A stretch of 40,915 nt of DNA, from contig JABDGH010000018.1 of assembly GCA_013286145.1 (NCBI GenBank), forward strand, positions 1 to 40,915, read 5' to 3'. The DNA comes from Verrucomicrobiota bacterium (GTDB lineage Bacteria > Verrucomicrobiota > Verrucomicrobiia > Methylacidiphilales > UBA1321). The notes under the pieces are model-generated. The model searched no databases. It worked only from the letters and a program-made list of their open reading frames with translations, and was not told the DNA's origin. Shown one piece after another: positions 8,004 to 15,987 of the stretch; within the stretch, counting starts at the first letter, position 1; every line of letters begins with the position of its first letter. The translations under genes were made by a program, and so were the position numbers.

Positions 8004-8936
8004 TTAGGAAACGGTTAAAAGCTGGGCTGCGGAACTATTCGTGATCGCCACGGCCTCGCTCCAGTCGAACTTCGCCACTTCCACGCGACCGTCATCGCGC
8101 AGGTAGGAACCGGGCACCATGTAGTTGCCCATCAACCGGAACGTCTTCATGAACGACGGATCGCGCCGCGTCGGATTCTGTAACCGCGCGAAAATCAGCA
8201 CCGACGTATCGAGCAGGAAGCTGATGCTCGGCGTAAGACCTTCCTTCGCCGTATCGACCACCATGTACGACGTGCGCACTTCCGGGTTGCCCACGAAAAG
8301 CTTCGTCGCCTCGGCGGGAGTCACGTTCGGAATCGCATAATCGCCAGCAGCCACGAAACGGCTCCGCACGTTCGGTGCGTTCTTGAACAAACGCCAGGCC
8401 CCGGCGCCAAAAAGGACACCGACACCCATCAGCGAGCCGTAGCGCGCGGCCTTGATCACACTGAGAATCTGGGCGTCGATATCGTCAATCGGATCGCTCC
8501 CGCTGCCGCCCGACCAGGTCTTGGCCACCGCGCCGGAAGTTGTAGCCGTAACGGCGGCATTGATCACGTTCTGTTCGTGGCACAACGCGGCCACCTCGGC
8601 GACAATCGTCGCGCCTTCCATTAGCGCATTCGTCAGCGCGGCTTCCTCGATCTGTTCGAGATAATCGATCGGAAAGTCGAGCGCGTTCGGCTGACAGTTG
8701 TAGGTTGCATCGGTTGCGTCGAAACTCAACACGGTGGCGCGTCCGCCGATCGCCCGGGAAGTATCGGGCGGGGCAAAACGGTTTTTCTCCGTATAGATTT
8801 TATAGCGACCAATGCTGGTCGGAACTTCGACCGTTGGCGCGAGGAAATCGGCCACGGGCTGCACGGCCGACTGGGCCGCGCCCTGGGCGAACTCGCGCAA
8901 CATCGGACTGGAGGTAATTGCGGATAAACTAGGCAT
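8004..8936 (-). CDS. Phage major capsid protein
   Basis: A 310-residue protein, about the size of the Mu head protein T (~305). It starts MPSLSAITSSPMLREFAQG and includes TVEVPTSIGRYKIYTEKNRF, then IDYLEQIEEAALTNALMEGA (the long spine-type helix) and GVLFGAGAWRLFKNAPNVRSRF. A P-domain/A-domain-like stretch follows (NPEVRTSYMVVDTAKEGLT), ending SFMKTFRLMGNYMVPGSYLRD. This order of spine helix, P-domain sheet and A-domain hairpin fits an HK97-fold capsid protein of the Mu-like/major capsid E-like type. It sits directly downstream of the decoration-like and protease/scaffold genes, as expected of a head module. Assignment to capsid is firm from context; the subfamily is inferred. Confidence 0.82.
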   Translation of the reverse strand: MPSLSAITSSPMLREFAQGAAQSAVQPVADFLAPTVEVPTSIGRYKIYTEKNRFAPPDTSRAIGGRATVLSFDATDATYNCQPNALDFPIDYLEQIEEAALTNALMEGATIVAEVAALCHEQNVINAAVTATTSGAVAKTWSGGSGSDPIDDIDAQILSVIKAARYGSLMGVGVLFGAGAWRLFKNAPNVRSRFVAAGDYAIPNVTPAEATKLFVGNPEVRTSYMVVDTAKEGLTPSISFLLDTSVLIFARLQNPTRRDPSFMKTFRLMGNYMVPGSYLRDDGRVEVAKFDWSEAVAITNSSAAQLLTVS

Positions 8937-9038
8937 AAATTTTATTTGGATTTCTAAATTTCGGTCATCCCGAGCTTGTCGAGGGACCTCTAATTATTTT
9001 GTCTTTGGATAGTCAGCACTTTTTGAACGCCAGGGATT

Positions 9039-9458
9039 TTACGAAATCGTCAGGCTCCCGGACGTGGGTCTCATGCGAACAAGCTGCCCGTCCGCGAACG
9101 CCTCTTCGGCCACGCCAACGATGCGGTAAGTCCCGCTTGCCGTCGGTTTAAGCACCTTGCCTTTATCGGCAGCCGTGGTGACGCCATCGGCCAGGGCCAG
9201 CAGATCGCCCGGGTTGCCCGTGCCCTTGGCCACGACTCGCACCGTGCGATTCGGGTTCAGAGGACGCACCGTCGCTTTGCTTCCCGACGGCGCACCATAC
9301 ACGAGCACATAAAGCGCATAATCGTTATTGGCGGCGGGACGTGTGACCACAAGGTGGCCGGAACTGTTGTAAGGAGCCACGAGCACATCCGCATAAGCGG
9401 AAAGGTCCTCGTTGGCCGTGATCAAAAGATCACCTTCATGGGTATTGGATTGACTCAT
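9039..9458 (-). CDS. Head decoration/DUF2190-like protein
   Basis: A 139-residue protein starting MSQSNTHEGDLLIT. I prefer this internal Met because it follows AAAGAAAAAAA, while the longer frame upstream is charged and out of character. The sequence has the small beta-barrel build of capsid cement proteins: THEGDLLITANEDLSAYADVLV, then PLNPNRTVRVVAKGTGNPGDLLALADG and YRIVGVAEEAFADGQLVRMRP. The 'Gdli..a..dl.ay..v' start and 'G.a.e...dG..v.v...' end resemble DUF2190-type decoration proteins. It lies between the protease/scaffold gene and the capsid gene, the normal position of such proteins. It probably trims and stabilises the capsid shell. Confidence 0.68.
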   Translation of the reverse strand: MSQSNTHEGDLLITANEDLSAYADVLVAPYNSSGHLVVTRPAANNDYALYVLVYGAPSGSKATVRPLNPNRTVRVVAKGTGNPGDLLALADGVTTAADKGKVLKPTASGTYRIVGVAEEAFADGQLVRMRPTSGSLTIS

Positions 9459-9608
9459 ATTTTTTTTCTTTGGCCAGCGATATAAATCGCCGGATGCTTT
9501 TGGTAGCGGCGGCAAAACGCTGCCGCTGATGAATGGGTTGCAACCGCTTGCCCTGCGGCGGAAGGGAAGGCGTTTCCGAGAGTAACGCGGAAGCCACCTT
9601 GTGAATAA

Positions 9609-10667
9609 TCATGCGACCTCCATCTCCGCCGCTTCGCCCTCGGCAAGGCGAAAAGCAGCGTGATGACCGATTTTCAACTGGCTCTGGAGTTGACGCGCGC
9701 GATTCGCCACCCGGCGCGCAGCAGACGAATCGGGCTCCGTAGCGACCGGACTGAGCAGGTGCAGATGAGGACGATGCAGATGCGGCTGATGCAACGGCGC
9801 GGGAGGTTCCGGCTGGCGCAATGCATTGAGCAACGCCAGCGTGTTCTCGCGATTGGACAGAAGCTGCGTGCGGACGACATCACGATTCGTGATTACATCG
9901 GCGAAGCGTTCCAGGTCGCTTTCGGTCTGCGCCTCCTGCAACCGCTCACAGCGATTGCGCAGCGCATCGAGTTCATCCGTCTGACGTCGCAGCGCCTCGG
10001 AAATATCGGCATCGGTCGCCGTGCCGGGCAGTTGGAATTGTTGAAGAATTTCGTTTCGAAGGTTCATGGTTGATTGATGGGTAGCCGCCGACGGCTCGTC
10101 GACGGAATTTTCAAAATGGTGCGGCGGCCTGTGACTATCGACCGCAATTGGTTGAAGTTCGTCTGCGCGACTCACGCGATTGGACAACGGCATCAGCCCC
10201 GGCAAATTCGGGTCGTTCGTCAGCGCGAGCCGATCCAATCGGCGCGGGCGCAAATGCACGACCTCGCGTCCATCGGGCGCAACCGACGCGCTCCACTGAT
10301 CGCAATCGGCACGATTCCAGACCGGCGATGCGAGCCGATAACGCCCGCCCGTCAACGCCTGATGCCCGAGATCCGACCAGCGAATCTGCGCATAAAGTCC
10401 GTCGTCGCGATGATCCAACCCGCTGATCCAACCTGCGGCCGTTGTCGGCTGCGCCGGATCATGGGAGAAGTGATCGAAATCGACGAGCAGCCCCGGAAAA
10501 TTCGCTTGCCGCGCCTCCTCGTTAAATGTCCGAAGCATCGTGTCGCACGCCTCCGCATCGATCACCTGCATCGCACCGTTTGAATGCGGAAAGGTTCCAT
10601 GCGGCGCGATGTGAAACCAGCCATCGGGCACCGGTTGAAAATGAGTAGGTTCAGTGGGAAGATTCAT
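9609..10667 (-). CDS. Mu gpI-like prohead protease with C-terminal scaffold domain
   Basis: A 352-residue protein. Residues 1-165 look like the Mu I-type maturation protease: WFHIAPHGTFPHSNGAMQVID, PGLLVDFDHFSHDPAQPTTAAGWI, YRLASPVWN and LDRLALTNDPNLPGL. His and Asp in LVDFDHFS are the likely catalytic region by comparison with the family. Residues 201-352 form a helical, Q/E/R-rich scaffold (LRNEILQQFQL, TDELDALRNRCERLQEAQ). Residues ~176-197 read DSHRPPHHFENSVDEPSAATHQ and are encoded by a palindromic repeat (10,078-10,142). An in-frame ATG at 10,067 (residue 201) lies just after that repeat and could begin a free scaffold, like the nested Z product in Mu. The protein probably cleaves the scaffold during head assembly. 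Confidence 0.82.
   Translation of the reverse strand: MNLPTEPTHFQPVPDGWFHIAPHGTFPHSNGAMQVIDAEACDTMLRTFNEEARQANFPGLLVDFDHFSHDPAQPTTAAGWISGLDHRDDGLYAQIRWSDLGHQALTGGRYRLASPVWNRADCDQWSASVAPDGREVVHLRPRRLDRLALTNDPNLPGLMPLSNRVSRADELQPIAVDSHRPPHHFENSVDEPSAATHQSTMNLRNEILQQFQLPGTATDADISEALRRQTDELDALRNRCERLQEAQTESDLERFADVITNRDVVRTQLLSNRENTLALLNALRQPEPPAPLHQPHLHRPHLHLLSPVATEPDSSAARRVANRARQLQSQLKIGHHAAFRLAEGEAAEMEVA
10078..10142. repeat. Palindromic repeats inside the protease/scaffold gene
   Basis: GGGTAGCCGCCGACGGCTCG followed by an A-family element (GTGCGGCGGCCTGTGACTAT). They are read in frame as DSHRPPHHFENSVDEPSAAT between the protease and scaffold parts. Confidence 0.8.
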
Positions 10668-10690
10668 ATTTTTGGAAAGTAAAAGTCATT

Positions 10691-11944
10691 TTAAATTTCA
10701 TGTTCAACCGGCTCCGTTTCGGTTTCCGTTTGCGGCGATGGAGCTTTTGGCAACGGCGCAATCGGGTAATTGCGCAGCCGGATCCGATAACCTGTCTTCT
10801 CCGAAAGCTCGGCGGGATCGATCTCGTAACCGGCTCGCGCCAGTTTTAACGCCTGGTCAACCACCTCCGCCGGATCGAGCGAACGCGTCGCCGCCAGCTC
10901 GAAATAAGCGAGCTGCGGTTGACCCGGAAAATGTCGTTCCAAAAGCGGACGATCAAACTGATGCTGGAAAATTTCCGAGATCAGCGCGGCCTCCGCCTGC
11001 GTCAGGTCATCAAATGCTTTTTGATGTGCGGAACCAGCCAGCGTCCCCGAACCCGACTCGGTCAGCACCGTCAGCTTCCCACCTGTCGCCGCCAGCACGA
11101 TCATCTCGTCCTGGTAACGCAAATGTTCCGCGAACGGATTCTGCCCACGCCCGCCCGAATCGACCGTGTGAATTTTCGTCCCGTGCGGCACCGTCCCGCG
11201 CGCATCGCCGATGATCGCCTCGGCCTGCGCCTGGTACTCGGCTTCACGCTCGGCGGGAATATCGGGCGGCAATTCGAGAAAGAGCGGCGGCAACCCGTAC
11301 GTCTCGACAAAACCGTCCCAGTCCTTCTGGCTTAGGCTCTGCCGCACATGCGCGATCACCGCAATTTCGTCGATCGGCGAATCGCACTCGCGAAAAATAA
11401 ACCGTGCCGGATCGAGCGCCGGATCGCTCGGCATCGGCAACCCCGGTTTCGCCTGCGCGTTGTATTGCCACGGCGCATCGGGGCCAAGTCGCGCCCAGAA
11501 CCATTGCGGCACCGGTTTCAGCCAGATCGTGCGACCCCGCGCATCGAAATGACGCTCCAGGTGCGCATAACCGCGAAACTCCGCCAGCGCGAGAAACGTC
11601 ACCGCCTCCCGCAAATTACCGATCTGTTCGTACGCCTCCCGCAACAGCGCCGCCTGTCGCGCAGCCAGCGTCCGCGGATGGGAAGTTGCCACGTTGATTT
11701 CGCGCACACGGATGTCCCAGTCGAGCCGCGTCAACGACGCCTGCCGTCGCTGCAAAACAGCATGCAGGGTCGGGTTCCGCTTCTCGACGAAACGATAAAG
11801 CCATTGCAGCCGCGCATAATCACCACGCTCGGCGGCTTCCAGCATCGCGACTAGTTGCGCGATGGTCAGACCCCGCAACGGGTTATACTGGGCGCGCCAA
11901 TTCGTGGAGGCCTGAAGATTTTTAAGATAAGTCGAAGGTTTCAT
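10691..11944 (-). CDS. DUF935/Mu gp29-like portal protein
   Basis: A 417-residue protein with the DUF935 layout. The start (MKPSTYLKNLQAS) has an RAQYNPLRGLTIAQLVAMLEAAERGDYARLQWLY stretch, then EKRNPTLHAVLQRRQASLTRLDWDI, the family's 'R...l...dw.v' signature. DPARFIFRECDSP and SLSQKDWDGFVETYGLPPLFLELP follow, then AATGGKLTVLTESGSGTL and the C-terminal VDQALKLARAGYEIDPAELSEKTGYRI. The portal forms the dodecameric DNA channel where terminase docks. It lies between terminase and protease, as in Mu. The protein is somewhat shorter than Mu gp29 (~510). Start and stop are intact, and no repeat peptide was seen inside this frame. Confidence 0.85.
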   Translation of the reverse strand: MKPSTYLKNLQASTNWRAQYNPLRGLTIAQLVAMLEAAERGDYARLQWLYRFVEKRNPTLHAVLQRRQASLTRLDWDIRVREINVATSHPRTLAARQAALLREAYEQIGNLREAVTFLALAEFRGYAHLERHFDARGRTIWLKPVPQWFWARLGPDAPWQYNAQAKPGLPMPSDPALDPARFIFRECDSPIDEIAVIAHVRQSLSQKDWDGFVETYGLPPLFLELPPDIPAEREAEYQAQAEAIIGDARGTVPHGTKIHTVDSGGRGQNPFAEHLRYQDEMIVLAATGGKLTVLTESGSGTLAGSAHQKAFDDLTQAEAALISEIFQHQFDRPLLERHFPGQPQLAYFELAATRSLDPAEVVDQALKLARAGYEIDPAELSEKTGYRIRLRNYPIAPLPKAPSPQTETETEPVEHEI

Positions 11945-11981
11945 TTTAAATAGTTTTTGATGGAATTACGGAGTTCAGTCG

Positions 11982-12033
11982 GGTGGCCCGGACTACTTTG
12001 TTGTCCGGGCGCGCATAGCGCGCAGGAGGCAGC
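11982..12033. repeat. Double-hairpin repeat (B3)
   Basis: Hairpin 1 is as B1. Hairpin 2 has a different stem, GCGCGC-ATA-GCGCGC, that still pairs. It lies in the spacer between the terminase and portal genes. Confidence 0.85.
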
Positions 12034-12125
12034 CAAAAAACCTCCGCTCTCATAATTCCAAAATCGGTTCCGTTGCTTTTTCATAAAAAATTTCGTTAAT
12101 TCCGTAATTCCGTCAAAAAGGGTTT

Positions 12126-14588
12126 TCATCCAACTACGCTCCTCTCCTGCCGCGCGCGCGATCTCGCAGAGGGCAACGCGCGGAATGCCGGCACGACCAC
12201 CGAAATTTCCGCCCGCCTCGGCATGAGCAATTCCGCCAGCGCCGCATAGGCCGTTGCCAAAAGAAAATGATTCTCGCACTTGTCGAGGTAACGAAGCGTC
12301 CGGCCATCCGAACTCCGCTCCTGTCGTGCGCCCGCCAGTAAATGCCGCTCGTAAAGATCGAGAATCGCGCGGCTCTGCTCGGTCGGCATCGGCAAAAGAA
12401 AACGTTGCGTCGGAATCAATGTGGTCGAACCATCGGCTCGTTCCAGCAAACGGGGATGCGACTCATTCGGCGGCAACAATTCCTGGATCACGCGCTGGAT
12501 CGTCTCGTCGCGATGCGCGGCCAGCAGCGGATAAAGCCGCCCGTCCTGAGTTCGCGCCAGCTTGTGACGCAAACCCTGGCCTTCGCGTTGCGTGAACTCA
12601 ACCGGCGCGCACCGCACGTTCTGCCACCGCTCGGACGTGGCGTGCCAACGTAAATTTTCAAAATGTAGCGGCGGTCTATGACCGTCGCTAAAATCTTCCG
12701 CACGCTGGCTACTCCTCGTAAAAATAATATTCCGCGACGGATCATGCGAAGACGGCACGACATCCTCGTCCAGGTCGTTCAGTAAAAAAGTCAGGTCACG
12801 CGAAAGATCCCGCAACGGCCCGGCATCGACGCAAAGCACACTCAGTCCCAGTTGCCGGAAAAGTTCAGGCACTCGCGTACGGACTCGTTCTGCGGCAATC
12901 GCCTCGATCCATAACAACCGCGCCTGATGCGGTGGTTTTATATCAACCGCCCGTGCCACAAACCAACACTGGTCGCCCATGTCCAGCCCGCCAAAACAAT
13001 TGGTCATCCTGAGCGGAGTCGAAGGATCAGACGCGTTTTCTTTCGCCACCAAGTCCGACAAATTATCTTGAGACATCGCCTCAGGCCTACCCTCCCGAAT
13101 TCCGTCATTCCGTAATTCCGTCAAAAAATAATTTCCCCGCGCCGCCTGCAAGTCATGCGGCGTCAGCGACTGCGTCGTCGATTTCGGCAACGCCAGCCGA
13201 TCCGTGCAAAAAACCGTCATGTGCTCTGGATCGCGAATCGCCAATTGCCATGCCGCCACGATCTGCGCCAGGTCAATATCGGCAATCAACAACTGCGAAA
13301 TCCGGTAGCTCCAACGCCGTTGCGATTCCCGCTCCGGTGCCAGCGCGTGCCACTGCGGATGTTCGCGATCAAGCGCCGCCCCGCAATCAGGACATGCCAG
13401 CACATACTTCTGCCCCGGCGTGTAGGGAATAGGCAATTTTTCAAAATGTAGCGGCGGTCTATGACCGTCGCTGAAATTGGTTTTTTCAACTTTAGAAGCA
13501 TTGATAGTGCGACGGTCATAGACCGCCGCTACATTTAAAGAACCAAACGCAAAATGCCCCTCCACCGCCAACCGTGGCCACTCATGCGCGGGCAACTCCG
13601 GCATCACCAGCCGGCAAATTCCCGGCCAGAGCGTCTCCGGGTTATGACGCGTGCCGCACTCTGGACACGAAAGAAGTCCGATGTGCTGCGTCCCTTCCGT
13701 GAACGCGAGATTTTGTCCTGCGCCATGATAACGCTGCGTTCCGATGAGAAGCGTCAGCCGCAGATTTGATGCCGTCATCCGTCCGGCTAAAAACCGTGCG
13801 TGCTCCTCGGGCAGATCGTCCTTCTCATCCTGGATAACCACATCCATCGAGAATGACGTCGGGATTTTTCCCAGTCCACGCATGAACGCGAGCGCTGTCC
13901 GCTTGCCGTCGGTGCAGAGGAACGCGCCCTTGCGGTTCACGGCGCGACCCGAGGCCGAAAGTGTTTTGCCGACCGCGATCAATCGGGCCAGCCAGGAAAT
14001 CTGGTCGAGCACATCGGGACGCAGCTTGCCATCCACGAGACCCGAAACCAAATCGTCATCCGGCAGGTAGTACCCGACGTTGCGAAAACGCACGGCGACG
14101 AGATACGCGAGCAGATTCAGCATGAGAACCGTCTTGCCGAATTGCGCGCCGCCGCAAAGCGCCAGTGAAACATCGGGCTCGCCCGAAGCCAGGATTTGAT
14201 CGAGCCGCTCGACGATGGGCCGCAAAGCCTCGCGCCCGTGAAAATGATACGGGATGTAACCCGACCCGCTTTTCACCCGCGCATGATGCGTCAGGAAATC
14301 CGCGAATGAATCGATCTGCGGCGGCTGAGCTTCAGCACGGGTGCGATTAAGTCGGCGCGTGACGCGGCCAAGCGCGGAGCGGTTGCGCTGGGGGATTCCC
14401 TTAGCGGGCAGCGGGAGAATGGATTTTTCAGTCCGAGCCGATTGCCGCTTTCGACACGTCACGGGAAGAAGGCTAGATCCCTCGACTGCGGTTCGGGAGG
14501 ACTTACCGGGAAAAGAAATCGCATGACTCACCTCCGCTCGGGATGACATGCTTTTTTGTAATGATGCAACCTGTGTTCTTTTCTTCAC
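12126..14588 (-). CDS. Phage terminase large subunit (GpA-type), interrupted in frame by repeats
   Basis: An 820-residue protein starting with GTG (GTGA overlap with the upstream gene's TGA). The ATPase has a Walker A-like CGGAQFGKT (residues ~145-153) and a Walker B VVIQDEKDD (~250-258). A zinc-ribbon-like pair, CPECG (~308-312) and CPDCG (~399-403), fits the GpA/gp28 family. The nuclease half includes GGLDMGDQCWFVARAV, LCVDAGPLRDLSRDLTFL and DIDLAQIVAAWQL, with FCTDRL upstream. It packages DNA into proheads. Several segments are encoded by host-type repeats and keep the frame: ~14-37, LNVAAVYDRRTINA (351-364), NFSDGHRPPLHFE (371-383), FLTELRNDGI plus SDPSTPLRMT (~488-528) and DFSDGHRPPLHFEN (633-646). 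The second and third split the zinc-ribbon CxxC pairs. The gene remains open, so it may still be expressed, but function is unproven. Confidence 0.85.
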   Translation of the reverse strand: MKKRTQVASLQKSMSSRAEVSHAISFPGKSSRTAVEGSSLLPVTCRKRQSARTEKSILPLPAKGIPQRNRSALGRVTRRLNRTRAEAQPPQIDSFADFLTHHARVKSGSGYIPYHFHGREALRPIVERLDQILASGEPDVSLALCGGAQFGKTVLMLNLLAYLVAVRFRNVGYYLPDDDLVSGLVDGKLRPDVLDQISWLARLIAVGKTLSASGRAVNRKGAFLCTDGKRTALAFMRGLGKIPTSFSMDVVIQDEKDDLPEEHARFLAGRMTASNLRLTLLIGTQRYHGAGQNLAFTEGTQHIGLLSCPECGTRHNPETLWPGICRLVMPELPAHEWPRLAVEGHFAFGSLNVAAVYDRRTINASKVEKTNFSDGHRPPLHFEKLPIPYTPGQKYVLACPDCGAALDREHPQWHALAPERESQRRWSYRISQLLIADIDLAQIVAAWQLAIRDPEHMTVFCTDRLALPKSTTQSLTPHDLQAARGNYFLTELRNDGIREGRPEAMSQDNLSDLVAKENASDPSTPLRMTNCFGGLDMGDQCWFVARAVDIKPPHQARLLWIEAIAAERVRTRVPELFRQLGLSVLCVDAGPLRDLSRDLTFLLNDLDEDVVPSSHDPSRNIIFTRSSQRAEDFSDGHRPPLHFENLRWHATSERWQNVRCAPVEFTQREGQGLRHKLARTQDGRLYPLLAAHRDETIQRVIQELLPPNESHPRLLERADGSTTLIPTQRFLLPMPTEQSRAILDLYERHLLAGARQERSSDGRTLRYLDKCENHFLLATAYAALAELLMPRRAEISVVVPAFRALPSARSRARQERSVVG
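12655..12692. repeat. Palindromic repeat (A family) inside the terminase gene
   Basis: A copy of the TGTAGCGGCGGTCTATGACC element, read in frame as DFSDGHRPPLHFEN near terminase residue 633. Confidence 0.85.
13006..13126. repeat. C-type and D-type repeats side by side inside the terminase gene
   Basis: The D-type run (AATTCCGTCATTCCGTAATT) is read as FLTELRNDGI. GTCATCCTGAGCGGAGTCG (C-type) is read as SDPSTPLRMT. Both are in frame between residues ~488 and 528. Confidence 0.8.
13438..13537. repeat. Two facing palindromic repeats (A family) inside the terminase gene
   Basis: TGTAGCGGCGGTCTATGACC (13,446 on) and its reverse form GGTCATAGACCGCCGCTACA (13,515 on) lie about 50 bases apart. Each is a near-palindrome. 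Both keep the terminase frame, giving FSDGHRPPLHFE and NVAAVYDRR. Confidence 0.85.
14478..14550. repeat. C-type two-arm repeat at the terminase N-terminus
   Basis: ATCCCTCGACTGCGGTTCGG ... CTCCGCTCGGGATGAC. It encodes about residues 14-37 of the terminase, upstream of the conserved domain. Confidence 0.75.
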
Positions 14589-15148
14589 GCGGGTTCCTCC
14601 AGGTGTTCGGTTTGGTCGAGGAGTTGATTTTTGAGTTGCTGAAAGGCCTCGAGGGCGGCGGGGTGCTGGGGGAGTTCGCGAGCGAAGGCGTCGAGGGCTT
14701 TTTCCGTGGAGGTGCGGGAAGCAACGCGAGCCCTTTCGGTTTGAACGATAAGCGCGCGTTCAGCACGATTCTGTTCACGGGCGCGCAAAAAGAGAGAGGT
14801 GTATTTGACGAGATCTCCGGCTTCGATTTTACCGCTGGCGATTTTGCTAAAAGCGGTTTGGCCCAAGGCGGCGAGAACTGCCTCGGGAACCTGATCGGAG
14901 CTGTTTCGGACAAGAGTGAGAATGGTATCGGCTTCCTGGGCGGCAAGGTCAAGGCGACGGGTCCAACGATCCCGGGAATAGATTCGAAAAAATTCGTCGA
15001 TCTCCTTGCGAGAGACGGGAGCTAATTCCCAATCCTGAAGCTGGCTATTAATTGCCTCAAGATCGCTGCCAGACCGGAGCAGATCGGAAAGGTCTTCTTT
15101 TTGTTTTCCCTTAAGTTGAAAAAGAGGATTGGAGAGAGATTCGTTCAT
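14585..15148 (-). CDS. DUF3486/Mu gp27-like packaging-region protein
   Basis: A 187-residue helical protein. I chose the start MNESLSN (ATG at 15,148) because it overlaps the upstream TGA as ATGA. It carries DLLRSGSDLEAINSQLQDW and SRKEIDEFFRIYSRDRW near the N-terminus, an HTH-like region. A long charged helical region follows: VAALGQTAFSKIASGKIEAGDLVKYTSLFLRAREQNRAER (split over ~105-150). This is the DUF3486 pattern of gp27 proteins, which lie immediately upstream of the large terminase in Mu-like phages and may act as a small-terminase-like DNA-recognition subunit. That role is inferred. Its stop overlaps the terminase GTG. Confidence 0.75.
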   Translation of the reverse strand: MNESLSNPLFQLKGKQKEDLSDLLRSGSDLEAINSQLQDWELAPVSRKEIDEFFRIYSRDRWTRRLDLAAQEADTILTLVRNSSDQVPEAVLAALGQTAFSKIASGKIEAGDLVKYTSLFLRAREQNRAERALIVQTERARVASRTSTEKALDAFARELPQHPAALEAFQQLKNQLLDQTEHLEEPA

Positions 15149-15432
15149 AACGGTTGGGAGAGGGCGCGGCCGGAGGGGGTGAGTCGCCATTCGGTGAGGC
15201 GCGAGAGGGGATCGACGCGGAAATCGAGGTAGGCCTTATCACGCAGTTCGCGCAGGGCTTCCTCGAGCCGAAGGCGGGTCACCTGGGGTCGTGAAAGGTT
15301 GAGCGTGAGGTAGAGCGTCTGTTCATCGAGCCAATACTCGAGGCATGGCTTGAGAATTTTCAGGACGCGGGCCTGTAACAGCGCGCCGGGGTCGGTGTAG
15401 GGAGCTTCAATTTCAGCGGGGGTTGGGTTCAT
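15145..15432 (-). CDS. Small winged-helix-like phage protein (Mu gp26 position)
   Basis: A 95-residue protein. TLYLTLNLSRPQVTRLRLEEALREL (split across ~41-65) reads as a helix-turn-helix with a recognition helix. KAYLDFRVDPLSRLTEWRLTPSGRAL follows as a wing-and-helix-like end; the 'WrLTp.Gra' ending is common in winged-helix proteins. It sits between the membrane-anchored coiled-coil gene and the DUF3486 gene, where Mu has gp26. The gene is ATGA-coupled to the next. A DNA-binding or packaging-accessory role is inferred only from the fold hint. Confidence 0.6.
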   Translation of the reverse strand: MNPTPAEIEAPYTDPGALLQARVLKILKPCLEYWLDEQTLYLTLNLSRPQVTRLRLEEALRELRDKAYLDFRVDPLSRLTEWRLTPSGRALSQPL

Positions 15433-15440
15433 AATAAGAG

Positions 15441-15836
15441 TTATCGCGGTACAGCGATGACGCCGGTTTTGTGGAGGAGATCGACGATCTCGCCGGGGAG
15501 ACGCTGGAGTTTGTTGTTGAGGTCATGGGTGAGGAGATCGACCCTTTGATGCGCGCCTTCGACGCGGGCGCGTACCTCGGAGAGGTGGGTGCTCTGCTCG
15601 TGGCGGAGTTGGTTGAGTTCCGTCCGGATCTGGCGCAGGAGTTTTTCGAGTTCCTGCTCGAGCGAGGGGCGACGCTTGAAGTGGTCGATTATTCTTAGAA
15701 AGACGAGAAGGATCGCCCCCAGTGCGGCGGCATCGATCAACCAGGAGGAGAGATGCACCGCGTCGGGCGCGGGAACTTCCTCCGCGAGGATCGGCATGAG
15801 CAAAAGGGCAAATGTATCGCGATGAATGGAGATCAT
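15441..15836 (-). CDS. Membrane-anchored coiled-coil phage protein (DUF2730/Mu gp25-like)
   Basis: A 131-residue protein starting MISIHRDTFALLLMPIL (ATG at 15,836). The longer frame upstream reads through a repeat-hairpin spacer and is unlikely. A transmembrane helix (SSWLIDAAALGAILLVFLRI, ~30-50) is followed by a charged coiled coil (LEQELEKLLRQIRTELNQLR, then HEQSTHLSEVRARVEGAHQR). That is the layout of the DUF2730 proteins at the start of the Mu-like packaging module. Its role is not established in the family; it may aid packaging or lysis. The 3' end lies 8 bases from the next gene. Confidence 0.68.
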   Translation of the reverse strand: MISIHRDTFALLLMPILAEEVPAPDAVHLSSWLIDAAALGAILLVFLRIIDHFKRRPSLEQELEKLLRQIRTELNQLRHEQSTHLSEVRARVEGAHQRVDLLTHDLNNKLQRLPGEIVDLLHKTGVIAVPR

Positions 15837-15867
15837 GATTTTGTTGAGGTAGTCGTCGCACTGATTG

Positions 15868-15932
15868 GGTGGCCCGGACAACTTGTTGTCCGGGTTCTGT
15901 CCCGCAAGCGCGGGACAGAACAGGAGGCAGTC
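15868..15932. repeat. Double-hairpin repeat (B4)
   Basis: Hairpin 1 is CCCGGACAA-CTTG-TTGTCCGGG (perfect). Hairpin 2 is CTGTCCCGC-AAGC-GCGGGACAG, a longer stem than in B1/B2. It lies upstream of the coiled-coil membrane protein gene. Confidence 0.85.
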
Positions 15933-15987
15933 TCAAGGTGAGAGCTACCTTGAAGATCGTTTGGAATTGAAGAGAGAGGAGGCGTGT

